Positions 37,573 through 47,494 of a stretch of DNA of 64,000 nucleotides are shown here, piece after piece. Within the stretch, counting starts at the first letter, position 1, and every line of letters starts with the position of its first letter. The notes beneath the pieces were generated by a model. That model ran no database searches. It was not told the origin of the DNA and worked only from the letters and a program-made list of their open reading frames with translations. A program made the translations under genes and the position numbers. The stretch covers positions 2,333,501 through 2,397,500 of the forward strand of contig NZ_CP095061.1 in the NCBI RefSeq assembly GCF_022921055.1, in the 5' to 3' direction. This DNA comes from Hymenobacter volaticus (GTDB lineage Bacteria; Bacteroidota; Bacteroidia; Cytophagales; Hymenobacteraceae).

Positions 37573-38388
37573 ATGAACAAAAACTTACGCATCGCCATTG
37601 TGGGCTGCGGTAATATGGGGCAGGCTTTTGCTAAGGCGTTTCTGCAATACAACCTTGTAGCCCGCACCGATATGCTGCTAGTAGGCCGCGACGACGCGCA
37701 CTGCCAGCGCCTCCACGCTAGCCAGCTGGGGTTGCCAACGGGCCTGGTTTCCCCCGCCATCGGTGACTACGATGTGGTGCTGGTGGCCGTGAAGCCGCAG
37801 GATTTTGGGCGGGCAGCCGACGGTTTGCGACGCGTGCTGCAACCCCAGCAGACGGTCGTGTCCATTATGGCGGGTATTCCGATTGCGCGGTTGCAGCGCG
37901 AACTCAACCACCAGCAGGTATTGCGCGCCATGCCCAACACCCCAGCTTTACTGGGCATGGGCATTACTGGGTTTTCGGCGGCTCCAGAAGTGGAGCGCAG
38001 TCAGTTGCACCAAGTGGAAAACCTGCTCAATGCCACGGGTCGTTCTATTTTTCTGGAAGATGAAAGCCTACTCGACGCCGTGACGGCTGTGAGCGGCAGT
38101 GGGCCAGCCTACTTCTACTACATCGTGCAGGCCATGATGCGGGCCGGCCAAGAACTCGGTTTTTCCGAATCGGTGGCCGGTTTGCTGGTGAAGCAGACCA
38201 TGCTAGGAGCGTTCCACTTGCTCAACAACTCCGACCAAAGTCTCGACCAGCTTATTGCTAACGTGGCCTCGAAAGGCGGCACTACTGAAGCTGCTCTGCG
38301 CGCCTTCCGCGATGGCAATCTCGCTGACACATTGGTAGATGGCATAAAAGCCGCTCAGCAACGAGCCACTGAACTGGCGAAAGAGTAA
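37573..38388 (+). CDS. proC: Pyrroline-5-carboxylate reductase
   Basis: Final step of proline synthesis, reducing pyrroline-5-carboxylate with NAD(P)H. It has 271 residues. The Rossmann fold is IAIVGCGNMGQAFAKAF at the N-terminus, VLVAVKPQDFGRA follows, and the signature region is AVSGSGPAYFYYIVQAMMRAGQELGF with LLVKQTMLGAF. VASKGGTTEAALRAF is the substrate loop of ProC dimers. The start is ATG 37573. It is monocistronic; a duplicated CAAGC-type hairpin lies upstream. No other proline genes are adjacent. Confidence 0.95.
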   Translation: MNKNLRIAIVGCGNMGQAFAKAFLQYNLVARTDMLLVGRDDAHCQRLHASQLGLPTGLVSPAIGDYDVVLVAVKPQDFGRAADGLRRVLQPQQTVVSIMAGIPIARLQRELNHQQVLRAMPNTPALLGMGITGFSAAPEVERSQLHQVENLLNATGRSIFLEDESLLDAVTAVSGSGPAYFYYIVQAMMRAGQELGFSESVAGLLVKQTMLGAFHLLNNSDQSLDQLIANVASKGGTTEAALRAFRDGNLADTLVDGIKAAQQRATELAKE

Positions 38389-38623
38389 AAGCTGAAAACG
38401 GAGAAACGCGCAAAGGCGAAGTGGATGTTCTACCTGTGCTAGCGGCACAAGGAAGGAGTCAACTTTGCCTTTTCTTATCTATCAATTTTATCGTTTCAGC
38501 ACTTACAATCTCACCTCTCGTAACTTCGCACCACTGTTGATAGTTGTTCTTCAGCTTTGCGGTTAAGTTGCCAACAGCGACACCCCGCGAAATCCTTTTA
38601 TATCAGCGTAAAATCAGCTTTCC

Positions 38624-39871
38624 ATGCTTGATTCCATAGAAGATGCCATTGCCGATATCCGGGCAGGCAAGGTAGTAGTAGTAGTAGACGACGAAGACCG
38701 CGAAAATGAAGGCGACTTTATTTGCGCGGCCCGGTGTGCTACGCCCGAAATCATCAATTTCATGGCCACTCACGGCCGGGGCCTTGTGTGTGCCCCACTT
38801 GTTGAGGACCGTTGCGAAGAACTAGGGTTGGAGTTGATGGTAGGCCGCAATACCGCCTTGCACGCCACGCCCTTTACCGTCAGCGTTGATTTGCTGAAGA
38901 ATGGCGTGACCACCGGCATTTCGGCTTCCGACCGTTCCAAGACGATTCTGGCCCTCATCGACCCCGAAACCAAGCCCGATGAGCTGGGGAAGCCTGGCCA
39001 TATTTTCCCGTTAAAAGCCCGCAAAGAAGGCGTGCTGCGCCGGGCCGGACACACCGAAGCCGCCGTAGACCTAGCCCGCTTAGCTGGTTTCGAACCAGCT
39101 GGTGTACTAGTAGAGATACTACGCGAAGACGGCGAAATGGCCCGGCTGCCTGAGTTGCGTGCCGTGGCTACTAAGTGGAATCTGAAGCTGATTTCGGTGC
39201 AAGATTTAATCAAGTACCGTTTAGCCAAAGAAAGCCTGATTTCGCGCGATATTTCGGTGCGGATGCCCACTCAATGGGGCGACTTCGACCTGTATTCGTT
39301 CACGCAAAGCTCTAACGGTGCTCAGCATTTGGCTTTGGTGAAAGGCGATATTTCAACTCCCGAGCCGGTGCTGGTGCGCGTGCATAGCTCCTGTGTCACG
39401 GGCGACATCTTTGGGAGCTGCCGCTGCGACTGTGGCCCGCAGCTGCACAAAGCCATGGAGCAGATCGAGCGCGAAGGCCGAGGCGTAATCGTGTACATGA
39501 ACCAGGAAGGCCGTGGTATCGGGCTGCTCAATAAGTTACGGGCCTACAAGCTTCAGGAGCAAGGCCGCGACACCGTAGAAGCCAACGTGGAGCTTGGTTT
39601 CGGAGTGGACGAGCGGGATTACGGAGTGGGCGCGCAGATTCTGCGCGACTTGGGTATCAGCAAGATGCGCTTACTCTCCAACAATCCGCGCAAGCGTACC
39701 GGCCTGATTGGCTACGGTCTGGAAATCGTGGAATCGGTGGCCATTGAAATCGAGCCCAACGAGCACAACCAGAGCTACCTTGCCACCAAGCGCGACAAAC
39801 TCGGGCATACCATCATGAGCGCCAGCCTCGCTCCGCATGTGAGCCCTGATACAGCTTTGGAGGTCAAATAA
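38624..39871 (+). CDS. ribBA: Bifunctional 3,4-dihydroxy-2-butanone-4-phosphate synthase / GTP cyclohydrolase II
   Basis: Two first steps of riboflavin synthesis on one 415-residue chain. The N-terminal RibB domain (about 1-205) has [28 protein letters not shown] and [17 protein letters not shown]. The C-terminal RibA domain (about 206-400) has the zinc-binding [20 protein letters not shown], the catalytic [17 protein letters not shown] and [18 protein letters not shown]. Both domains look complete. The leader (38389-38623) shows no FMN riboswitch that I can recognise. It is followed by a clear terminator. Confidence 0.96.
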   Translation: MLDSIEDAIADIRAGKVVVVVDDEDRENEGDFICAARCATPEIINFMATHGRGLVCAPLVEDRCEELGLELMVGRNTALHATPFTVSVDLLKNGVTTGISASDRSKTILALIDPETKPDELGKPGHIFPLKARKEGVLRRAGHTEAAVDLARLAGFEPAGVLVEILREDGEMARLPELRAVATKWNLKLISVQDLIKYRLAKESLISRDISVRMPTQWGDFDLYSFTQSSNGAQHLALVKGDISTPEPVLVRVHSSCVTGDIFGSCRCDCGPQLHKAMEQIEREGRGVIVYMNQEGRGIGLLNKLRAYKLQEQGRDTVEANVELGFGVDERDYGVGAQILRDLGISKMRLLSNNPRKRTGLIGYGLEIVESVAIEIEPNEHNQSYLATKRDKLGHTIMSASLAPHVSPDTALEVK

Positions 39872-39896
39872 ACTAGCCCAACAGCTTCAGTTAGAT

Positions 39897-39926
39897 GCCC
39901 CGTACGGTAATCGTACGGGGCTTTTT
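39897..39926 (+). terminator. Intrinsic terminator after ribBA
   Basis: GCCCCGTACG, loop GTAAT, CGTACGGGGC, then TTTTT: a textbook rho-independent terminator 26 bases past the stop. Confidence 0.95.
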
Positions 39927-40026
39927 ATTGTTCAACTTCTTGTGCATACATCACATATACATGTGAATGCATTGATTCTCATAAGGTTGAACTATATATT
40001 AAGTCGGCACTATTATACGGCAAGCC

Positions 40027-40598
40027 ATGCAACGACGCTCTTTTTTGCAACTATCTATGGCCGCTCCAGCGGTAGCTTATGCCGCTCCGTCAGCCTTGGC
40101 TTTTCCGCTTCTAGACGGTATGACAGACGAGCCTCCCATAAAGGAATTTTAGTTAGAAACGGCGACGACCGGACCAACGAGCCGTTCGAGTTCCTGGATG
40201 CCACATTTACCGTGAAAGTGTCGGCTAAGGATACGCAGGGCCGTTGCGTCATTTTCGACACGTTGCGGCGGGGCAAAATAGGCCCTATTCTGCACGTGCA
40301 TCTTAAAATGGGCGAATGGTTTTATGTGCTCGACGGAGAGTTCAAGTTTCAGGTGGATGAGGAAATTATGCGCCTGAAAACCGGGGATACGCTGTTCGTG
40401 CCGCGTAACGTAAAGCATGCCTTCGTGAAAACGAGCGAGGGCGCGGCCCGCCTGATTGTGATGCACCAGCCCGCAGGCACCATGGAAGAGTATTTTCGGA
40501 CGGCCAGCAAGATGCCCGACCAAAGACCAGAGGCTCGGAAGGAGTTGGCTGCGAAAAACGATACGATCTTCGTGGGCGGCCGACTAGACCCCGATTGA
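40027..40598 (+). CDS. Cupin-domain protein with Tat-like signal (one apparent frameshift)
   Basis: ATG 40027 reads MQRRSFLQLSMAAPAVAYAA, a twin-arginine signal (RRSFLQ), continuing to DGMTDEPP. The frame then changes; the cupin body reads HKGILVRNGDDRTNEPFEFL. One C added at CCC 40135-40137 joins them. The cupin motifs are GPILHVHLKMGEWFYVLDGEF (two His, Glu) and LKTGDTLFVPRNVKHAFV (His), so a metal site is likely. The total is about 191 residues, exported folded if the Tat signal is real. A start at 39942 in the downstream frame is an artefact of the break. The substrate is unknown. Confidence 0.78.
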
Positions 40599-40748
40599 AC
40601 CTGGCGTAGACGTATGTAGGCAGTCGTTTCAGTGAACCCAGGAACACGATACTAGGTTAGAACAGATAATAAGGCCGGCTTTGGGCTGGTCCTGAAAAAC
40701 GACGCTGCTACGGCGGCCACTCGTTTTTTCGGTTATCTTTCTGCAGCT

Positions 40749-41541
40749 ATGACCATGTATCGTTTCGCCTTCACTCTTTTGGCTGGGCTGTTGGCAGTGG
40801 CCCGTACTGCCGAGGCCCAACAGTCTGCTTTTGTTCAACAATTTGCGGGTAGCACCATCCTGCTTACCAACGGCGACACGCTTCGGGGCCCAGTTACGCT
40901 CCGCCGCGACCAAGACGTGCTCATGATGGCCCAGCCCGATGGCACCGTCACGACGCTCTCGGCGGTAGCCATCAATAGCTTTGCGGTGAAAGGTGAAGAC
41001 CGGGACAGCCGCCGGGCCACCGGCTACTACGACAACTTCTACGACGCTCGCAACGGCTACTACTACGGCAACCCTATGTACAGCTCCCGGCGCACCGAAG
41101 AGTCGGATTTGAACCGGGTGCGCGTGTTCCGGACTTACCGCTGGAACCATGGCAACGACTATAGCGACTTCAAGTCGCCGGCATTTTTCGAGCAGCTCAG
41201 CAATGGCCCCCGTATGTTGCTCCGCCGCGAATCGTTGATGCAGCGTACTGTGACCACCGCCAGCCCGTATGGGTATGGGGGTATGGCTACGGCAACCCCT
41301 ACGGAGCCGGCCGCTACGCGGGTACCTACACCGAAATGAAGGATGACTTCTTTCTGGCTACCCCGGCGGGGGATGTCATAGCGCTTCGCAACCCCAAAAA
41401 GGATTTGCTGAATGTGTTTCGGGGCAGTCCAAACTGCTAGAACAGTACGCCAAACAAAATCAGCTAAGCTTCACTGTAGCGCGTGAGTTAGCTTTCATCG
41501 TGAACTACGCTAATTCTTTGGTAAAAGAAGAAGCTAAATGA
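40749..41541 (+). CDS. Secreted hypothetical protein (two apparent frameshifts)
   Basis: Signal peptide MTMYRFAFTLLAGLLAVARTAEAQ, then a beta-rich domain (STILLTNGDTLRGPVTLRR, DGTVTTLSAVAINSFAVKG), a Tyr/Gly/Asn-rich stretch (GYYDNFYDARNGYYYGNPMY) and, after two frame breaks, MKDDFFLATPAGDVIALRNP and LLEQYAKQNQLSFTVARELA to the stop at 41541. Breaks are at GGGGG 41277-41281 and GGGG 41421-41424. The repaired length is about 264 residues. The pattern resembles Bacteroidota proteins of unknown function found in the periplasm. No family named. Confidence 0.65.
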
Positions 41542-41705
41542 ACCAGCGGATTCTTGTCAGTTAGTAGGACCGAACTCAACTTGCTCTTTCTTATAAGAAA
41601 AGCATCACTATGAGCTAGGCTTGTTAAAACGCTTTTCTGCCGCTGCTCGCCCTGCGGGATGCTACGGTGCTGGCTTGCAGGCACTAGTATAGGGGGATTT
41701 ATCTT

Positions 41706-42386
41706 TCAACGCCCACGCACACCCGGGTAAAGTTCAGGTACAGAGTCACTTTGCACAAAGTCTTTAGTGCGTACGTTCAGCAAGCTCAAGCGCCCGCGGT
41801 AGCCTGCTCCTTGGTCGATGTTCCAGACGTTGTGTGTGCGGCAAGGCACTTGCTTGTAAGACCAAGTTGGCGTGTGGCCGATAAAGCACTCGTGGTACGC
41901 GGAGGCCACTTGGTTGCCTTCCCACAAGTCACGGTTCCAGATTAAATCGAAAGGGTCTTGCTCGGCAATGGGTAGCGTTGGATCATAGCCGCCATGCACG
42001 TATAGATTATTTGCTTCATCCTCGAAATACGGGAGCTGCTCGCCGAAAAAATTATGAAAATGACGGCCAAGCTCAGCCTGCGAAAGTTGCTGATAGGCCT
42101 CGTAGGTAGCGCGCCCGCCTTGCCGGTACCAAGAAGGATCCACATCCTGGAGAGGGGGCTGCGTACAGAGCCATTCTGCAACCCACCAGTCGTGGTTGCC
42201 TTGCAGCCAGATGCTGTTAGGAATGGCCAGCAACAACTCAACGCATTGGGGTGTTTCGGGCCAGCCATCCGCCACATCGCCAAGGTGAATGAGGCGGTCG
42301 ATGCCCGGCCGGAAGGGACTGCGCTCCAGCACCTGGGTTAGGGCGCGGGCCGCCCCGTGAATGTCGCCTAAGACGTACGTTTCCAT
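41706..42386 (-). CDS. Metallophosphoesterase (serine/threonine phosphatase-like)
   Basis: Calcineurin-like phosphoesterase of 226 residues. The metal-binding signature is complete: YVLGDIHGAARAL (D-x-H), LIHLGDVADGWPE (G-D-x2-D), WLQGNHDWW (G-N-H-D/E), NLYVHGGYD and CFIGHTPTW (distal His residues). The family includes bacterial PrpA-like protein phosphatases and diadenosine tetraphosphatases; the substrate here is open. The start is ATG 42386. A TAGCTTTG -7-like element lies at 42410-42403 on the minus strand. It is monocistronic. Confidence 0.9.
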   Translation of the reverse strand: METYVLGDIHGAARALTQVLERSPFRPGIDRLIHLGDVADGWPETPQCVELLLAIPNSIWLQGNHDWWVAEWLCTQPPLQDVDPSWYRQGGRATYEAYQQLSQAELGRHFHNFFGEQLPYFEDEANNLYVHGGYDPTLPIAEQDPFDLIWNRDLWEGNQVASAYHECFIGHTPTWSYKQVPCRTHNVWNIDQGAGYRGRLSLLNVRTKDFVQSDSVPELYPGVRGR

Positions 42387-42522
42387 TGGTATAATGAGGA
42401 AACAAAGCTACAACGCAGCTAATCCTTCCCTCTGCTTAGTGGTACCAAGAAACAACGATTGGCGTGAAGCAGAGGTTGTGCCTCAAGGTAATCCGCTTTT
42501 ATCCTGATGATAAGCGCTAACG

Positions 42523-42582
42523 CAATTCTGCCTCCTGTTTCGGACCATAATTGCTTACAGCTCGGAACAGGAGGCAGAATTG
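42523..42582. repeat. Long inverted repeat between the phosphoesterase and DUF1810 genes
   Basis: CAATTCTGCCTCCTGTTTCG pairs with CGGAACAGGAGGCAGAATTG (one G:U) around a 20-base loop. No T-run on either side. It lies in the 309-base gap 42387-42695, where nothing else stands out; it may end the leftward DUF1810 transcript. Confidence 0.55.
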
Positions 42583-42695
42583 TGCAGGGCACTCGTACAC
42601 CCTTGGTACTATTCTAGAATAGCGTTGCAGGTAGTACACAGTACGAAGTGTGCTGCTTGCAATCAACGAATCAAGAACTGAGCGTATGCACTCCG

Positions 42696-43121
42696 TTAAC
42701 GGCTAAGTAGGCGTAGCGTGTTCGGATCTTGGGCGCCCTGATAAAACTTGTCTAGCACGCGCTGAAACACAGGATTGGCACCGGGCAAGGAGCCAAACAG
42801 GGTCATCGATGATTTCAGCTTAACATCGTCGGGGCTGCCCATGATGGTAGTGGCATTCGAACTCTGAAGCTCTAGCAAGGCCTCGCAGAGCGTGAGTAGC
42901 CGCTGCCCAAGCACCGGGTGCTTCGCATATTGCTCGGCTTCGGTGGCATCAGCTAACCCATAATACTGGGCGGTACTACTTACGCCCAATCCTTTCAGCT
43001 GGGGAAAAATGTACCACATCCAATGGGTCTGCTTTCGGCCCCGCTTAACCTCCGACAAAGCGGTAGTATACGATGTTTCCTGGGCTTCAATAAAGCGTTG
43101 TAGGCTGCTCTCGTTGCTCAT
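42696..43121 (-). CDS. DUF1810 family protein
   Basis: A 141-residue soluble protein. The family pattern is clear: LQRFIEAQETSYTTALSEVKRGRKQTHWMWYIFPQ, in pieces, then GLGVSSTAQYYGLADATEAE and HPVLGQRLLTLCEALL, ending with SPDDVKLKSSMTLFGSL and FQRVLDKFYQGAQDPNTLRL. Homologues (YbaA/calpastatin-like annotation) have no established biochemical role. The start is ATG 43121. It is isolated on the minus strand. Confidence 0.9.
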   Translation of the reverse strand: MSNESSLQRFIEAQETSYTTALSEVKRGRKQTHWMWYIFPQLKGLGVSSTAQYYGLADATEAEQYAKHPVLGQRLLTLCEALLELQSSNATTIMGSPDDVKLKSSMTLFGSLPGANPVFQRVLDKFYQGAQDPNTLRLLSR

Positions 43122-43229
43122 CTAATAACGGATGGTTGGGTTGGAATGGCGGTAGGATAGCCTACTACGCAATTCTTGGGCTCCTGGTAACGCGCGTGCT
43201 CAACTAAAGCCCGATTTGCTGGTGTTGAT

Positions 43230-45158
43230 TTAGTGCTCTATCAGCAGTCGGCTCCGCAATAGGTGGCCGTCAGCGGTGGTTGCTTCCACCATGTACACGC
43301 CGTTGGGCAAAGCAGAAATGTCTAAGCCTGTATCCACCTGCTGACGCTTCTGGCTGAGGCGCACTTGGCCGTAGCTGTCGCGTATTATGGCTTGGCTCCA
43401 GTTGTTGGCATCGGTGGTTAGGAATACTTGCGTGACGGCAGGGTTAGGGTGAACAGAGAGTTGATCGGTGTTGCTAGAAGCCTGTGCAGCTCGCAAGCCG
43501 TTCTCAGAATCAATACGCCACACTTCCAGTCCCGAGAGATTGGCTGCTCCACCATGCGCCTCTAGGTTGAGCGCGCCATCGGTGATAGTAGTACGCCAGG
43601 GGCCCAATTTATTCCACCGGCCCTGGCCTTCGCTGTTGTAGTCACTCATGACCCTCCTGTTTTCCAACTCGATGTTGAAGGTTTCCGGATGGTTGTCTTC
43701 CCAAACGTATAGGTAAACGTCGTAGGTGCCACTGGGTACTGCGTTTAGCGTAAGCGAGACGGCACCTCCCCAAATCATCGAACGTATCATGTGCGCCCGG
43801 TCCGAGTCGGTTGCTGGGCTTAGCGCTACGTCCTGGTTTTCGTACGTGTGACCCGAGTACGAGAAATTAGCGGTCGTGCTAGCTTCCCAGGCGTTACCAT
43901 CCAGTTGCAGCGCAGGGCCGTTGAGGTTGATGGCACGGTAGAAGCTCGCCGTGGAGCTTCCTGTGTTACCTTCCCGGTACAAGGACATAGCGGGAATAGC
44001 TGATTTGCCAATGCCGGGGCCCTCGTAGTTAACATCAAATTCTTGGCCGCCCGTGCTTTCAAAGAAGGTGACGGTCAGAGCATGTTTGCCCCGCTGTAAA
44101 CCAATGGTACCCGAGCGTTCGTGCAGGCTGTGCAGGCCGTTGTTATCGACAACCAGATGCGAGTCAATGAAGAGCTGCGAACCGTCGTCGGAGGAAGTGT
44201 AGAAAGTGTATTCGCCATCGGCAGGCACGTCGATGTAGCCTGTGTAGCGAAAAGCAAAGTGCTCGTCGCGGTTGCGAGGCGCTAGAGTAGGCCAAGCGGT
44301 GCTCCCTTCCTTTTCGGGCGCTAGCATATTGAAATCAGGTAGTTCTCTCCAACTGCCTTCGTAATACTGATAATTCAAACCAGCCGTGGTGTTCGATGGG
44401 TTTACCGCGGGCAACAGATTCGGTGACGGAGCAGGAGCAAGCAAGGGCTGAAGCGCCTGGTACCACGTGGCCGCCATTTTTTCCTCGCCTCCTTCATTGG
44501 GGTGCACGCCATCGTAGGTGTCTGCGTACGCGTTGAAGTTGGCGTTCTGGTCTACAATGGTCAGGCTCGATTGCCGAGTATTCTTTTGCTCGGCTAATCC
44601 ACCCAAAGCCTCGTTCAGCGCGCTAATAGTACCGTTCTCACTGCGGGTAGTAGGTATAAGCTTGGCTAGTAGTAGCTTAACATTGGGGTTGACGGCCCGT
44701 AGCCGGTCTATGATCTGGCTAATGTCATTTACCGTGCTGTTTACGCTTTGTCCTTGAAGCACATCGTTGGTGCCGACGTGCAGCAGTACTATATCAGGCT
44801 GGTTGGCGGAAGCCCAGTCGTGGACCGAGTACAATAGCTCGTCGGCGCGCCAGCCCCAGTGCCCTTCGTGGGTGAGGTCGAAATCGGTATGTTGAGGTGC
44901 CCCTCCGAAATTACTGTCTTGGCTGCCTACAAAATCAACGTAGTAACCGCCATTCTTCAACTTAATCCACAGGGGGCGACGGTAGCTGTTGTGTTGCGCG
45001 GCGCCTTGCGTAACTGAGTCGCCGAAAGGCATGATCTTAACTTGCGCTTGAAGCACTACCGGCAAGCCTAGCAGTAGCAATGTTAGCGCAAGTAAAGCCT
45101 TGTGACATTGAAAAAAAGTAAACGGTGAAGACAGATTCGCGGAAAAGTCTTGTTTCAC
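43230..45158 (-). CDS. Secreted SGNH/GDSL hydrolase with PA14 and carbohydrate-binding-like domains, T9SS cargo
   Basis: About 642 residues from GTG 45158 (VKQDFSANLSSPFTFFQCHK, then signal helix ALLALTLLLLGLPVVLQAQ). The esterase domain has FGDSVTQG (Ser48), VGTNDVLQG (Asn131) and TYDGVHPNEGG (Asp216/His219), the SGNH catalytic set. PA14 follows at about 262-380 (GYIDVPADGEYTFYTSSDDG), then a malectin/CBM-like domain (about 400-560, YDVYLYVWEDNHPETFNIEL). The last 75 residues (VHPNPAVTQVFL to LLRSRLLIEH) are a type IX secretion sorting domain. The upstream codons to 45239 do not encode a signal, so I prefer GTG. It probably deacetylates or de-esterifies a polysaccharide outside the cell. Confidence 0.85.
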   Translation of the reverse strand: MKQDFSANLSSPFTFFQCHKALLALTLLLLGLPVVLQAQVKIMPFGDSVTQGAAQHNSYRRPLWIKLKNGGYYVDFVGSQDSNFGGAPQHTDFDLTHEGHWGWRADELLYSVHDWASANQPDIVLLHVGTNDVLQGQSVNSTVNDISQIIDRLRAVNPNVKLLLAKLIPTTRSENGTISALNEALGGLAEQKNTRQSSLTIVDQNANFNAYADTYDGVHPNEGGEEKMAATWYQALQPLLAPAPSPNLLPAVNPSNTTAGLNYQYYEGSWRELPDFNMLAPEKEGSTAWPTLAPRNRDEHFAFRYTGYIDVPADGEYTFYTSSDDGSQLFIDSHLVVDNNGLHSLHERSGTIGLQRGKHALTVTFFESTGGQEFDVNYEGPGIGKSAIPAMSLYREGNTGSSTASFYRAINLNGPALQLDGNAWEASTTANFSYSGHTYENQDVALSPATDSDRAHMIRSMIWGGAVSLTLNAVPSGTYDVYLYVWEDNHPETFNIELENRRVMSDYNSEGQGRWNKLGPWRTTITDGALNLEAHGGAANLSGLEVWRIDSENGLRAAQASSNTDQLSVHPNPAVTQVFLTTDANNWSQAIIRDSYGQVRLSQKRQQVDTGLDISALPNGVYMVEATTADGHLLRSRLLIEH

Positions 45159-45353
45159 GGCAAAAGGTTTAGGTGGTAGAAAGGAAAGAGGCAGAGCGTA
45201 AAGCCTACTAGTTCTGACAGTGGAACAGCAGAATAGCATGTTTTAGCCTTAACCCTAGCGGCCAAGGACATGTCTGCGAACCAGAAAGCTTTGCAAAAAA
45301 GTTTCAATTGCCATAGTGTGGAGCTGGCAGCTGAATAATTATAAAAGTAGGAT

Positions 45354-45403
45354 ATAAATATTTAAGGTTGATGTGAATTGGCACTATAACCTTAAATATT
45401 TAT
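45354..45403. repeat. Perfect 16-bp AT-rich inverted repeat in an AT-rich gap
   Basis: ATAAATATTTAAGGTT and its exact complement are separated by 18 bases. It lies in the AT-rich gap 45240-45544 between the GDSL gene start and the permease stop. Otherwise the gap shows no gene. It could be a regulator site for the GDSL gene (about 200 bases upstream of its start) or a hairpin ending the permease transcript reading the other way. Confidence 0.6.
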
Positions 45404-45544
45404 CTTTATAAACTATTTATTTAATTATATTATATCTTATTTTCCACTAATATTTTACGTCACTAGTTAGCCGTTACTGCTTAAGTAACAGTTGCTTGCA
45501 CAGTGAAGCTTTCTAACTTTAGGTTAGCAACCAAATCATCGAAA

Positions 45545-46305
45545 CTATAAGTCTCGACCGCGCAACACTAAATAGCTCAAGATCCAGAAAACCGCCGCGT
45601 ATATCAATGCGAACGGCAAGGCTTGGGAGGGCAGCAACGCTGCTGACGGGCCCGTCATGGTATCGAGTACTTCTTGACCGGGCATGGGCGTGAGGCTATT
45701 AAACACCTTAGCAGGTAGGTAGCGGTCCAGCGCATCGGGCAGTGAGAAACGCAGCAGTGGCTCGGCCACCCAGGCGTAAAGCAAGAACAGCAGAATACTT
45801 GGGCCGCTCCGGCGCACCAGCACGGCTAGCAGTGCCGCCATCGACAGCAATCCTACTACCTGCACTCCGTACAAGGCTACGGCCATGATGCCTACCGTGG
45901 CTTGGTTAGCTGTATCAGCGGCTCGCGTCAGGCCAAAGTAGAAACCAAGTACCAGCACCGTCAGCATCCCGAAAGCCGCCAAAAAACCTGATACCAGCAG
46001 CTTGTTTTGAAGTAATTCTGCTACGGAAGCGCCATCAATCACCTGTTGGCGGAACGTACGGAACTGGAATTCATCGGTTATCAGAATAACCAGCAAAATG
46101 CCGAGCAGCAAATTAAAAAAGCTAGCCACATACGCTAGTTTCTGCCACAGCCCGGGGAAGGTGTACAGCGTAGCGCCCACCTGCTGCCCATTGAGCACCA
46201 CACTGCCCCCGCCGACACAAAGAGGGCCAATAGCACCACAAAAAGTGCGAGGATTACCCAAACGGTACGGTACGGCAAAATTTTGCGAAGCTCAGCACGG
46301 AACAT
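45545..46305 (-). CDS. ABC transporter permease, ABC-2 type (apparent frameshift near the N-terminus)
   Basis: Membrane subunit with about six helices, around 254 residues when repaired. ATG 46305 reads MFRAELRKILPYRTVWVILA and LFVVLLALFVSAG, and the downstream frame continues GSVVLNGQQVGATLYTFPGL. One base added to the five-C plus-strand run 46206-46210 joins them. A start in the second frame alone (near 46261) gives an unlikely non-membrane opening. Further features: LVILITDEFQFRTFRQQVIDG, the cytosolic coupling-helix-like segment common in this family, and the terminal WILSYLVLRGRDL. It pairs with the ATPase gene 114 bases upstream; export substrate unknown. Confidence 0.82.
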
Positions 46306-46419
46306 ATGAGGGTATCGTTAAATAATTGAGTTGTTGAATTGAGTAGTGAGTCACTAAATGCCTAGGTGTTCCATGGGCTCAGTGTGGCCGAGCATTGAAC
46401 AGTTCAGTTATTCAACTAT

Positions 46420-47316
46420 TCACTTCGTTAGCTCCAAAAATTGTGCTTCCAAACTACGGTGGCGTACTTCGAGGCCAGCCAACGCAATGCCTTGCGCGAA
46501 CAGGGCACGGTTTAGATCAGCTGAACTTTGGCCCGCGGCCAAGGCGGCACTGAAGGCTCCACCAGCTTCGGGCCGCACATCCGTTACCCAAGGCAGTGCG
46601 GCCAATGCTTGCTGGAGGACAGTGGCAGAAGTATCGGGGGCGGGGCGCAGCACTACCCGGTCGGCGGTGACCAGGATGCTGTGCACGGGGCCGGCGGCGC
46701 GCAAGTCGCCGCGCTGGAGCACGGCTACGTGGGTGCACACTTTCTCGATTTCGTCGAGCAAGTGACTGGCAATGATGATGGTTTTGCCCTCGGCAGCCAG
46801 GCGTGTGACTAGGTCGCGCACTTCGGCTATACCTTGTGGGTCGAGGCCGTTGGTCGGCTCATCGAGCACCAATACCTCAGGGTTGCCGAGTAGGGTGGAG
46901 GCCAGTGCCAAACGTTGCTTCATTCCCAAGGAAAAGCCCTTAAAGGCATCGTGCTGACGGGTGCCCAAACCCGTCAGATCTAGAGCCCGGTCGACGGTGC
47001 TAGGGTCGGCGTGCTTAACGTCGGCGGCGAGCAGCAGATTTTGCCGGGCTGAGAGATAAGGAAAGAAATTTGGTGTTTCGAGCAGCGCGCCCACGCGGCG
47101 GCGGTTGCTGGCAGAGGGTTCTTGTCCAAACCACCGCACGCTGCCACCTGAAGCCCGCAGCACGCCTAGAGCAATGCCGAGGGTAGTGGTTTTGCCGCTG
47201 CCATTGGGCCCCAGTAGCCCATACACACTGCCCGCCTCCACATTCAGCGTGAGGTTGCGTAGGGCGGTAGTGCTGCCGTAGGCTTTGGAAAGATTCTCTA
47301 CTTCAAGGATAGCCAT
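46420..47316 (-). CDS. ABC transporter ATP-binding protein
   Basis: Nucleotide-binding subunit of an ABC-2-type exporter (298 residues). Walker A is GLLGPNGSGKTTTLG, signature FSLGMKQRLALASTL, Walker B VLVLDEPTNGLDPQG and the switch His is in IIASHLLDEIEKV. The signature is the LSxG-like FSLGMKQ form typical of bacitracin/Nat-type exporters. The last 75 residues are a variable domain. It is the first gene of a two-gene operon with the permease downstream. The start is ATG 47316; a TAGCTTCG -7-like sequence lies just upstream. Confidence 0.93.
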   Translation of the reverse strand: MAILEVENLSKAYGSTTALRNLTLNVEAGSVYGLLGPNGSGKTTTLGIALGVLRASGGSVRWFGQEPSASNRRRVGALLETPNFFPYLSARQNLLLAADVKHADPSTVDRALDLTGLGTRQHDAFKGFSLGMKQRLALASTLLGNPEVLVLDEPTNGLDPQGIAEVRDLVTRLAAEGKTIIIASHLLDEIEKVCTHVAVLQRGDLRAAGPVHSILVTADRVVLRPAPDTSATVLQQALAALPWVTDVRPEAGGAFSAALAAGQSSADLNRALFAQGIALAGLEVRHRSLEAQFLELTK

Positions 47317-47494
47317 GGCACGAAGCTATGAGGAAAGAACGTCATTGTAGTTGACGCAGTAATGAGAGCTCTGTTGTGCTGCTTTCATCGAAGCTTTTCT
47401 TTGTTTCATTGCAGCACGCCTTCATTGCTGTAGCAAAAGCAAAACTTCAATAATAGCAGCATTAATTGTTTTATAATCAATTAGATGTAAATTA

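Noticed and set aside
38389..38623. FMN riboswitch before ribBA
   Set aside because: No RFN-element conserved segments seen in the leader.
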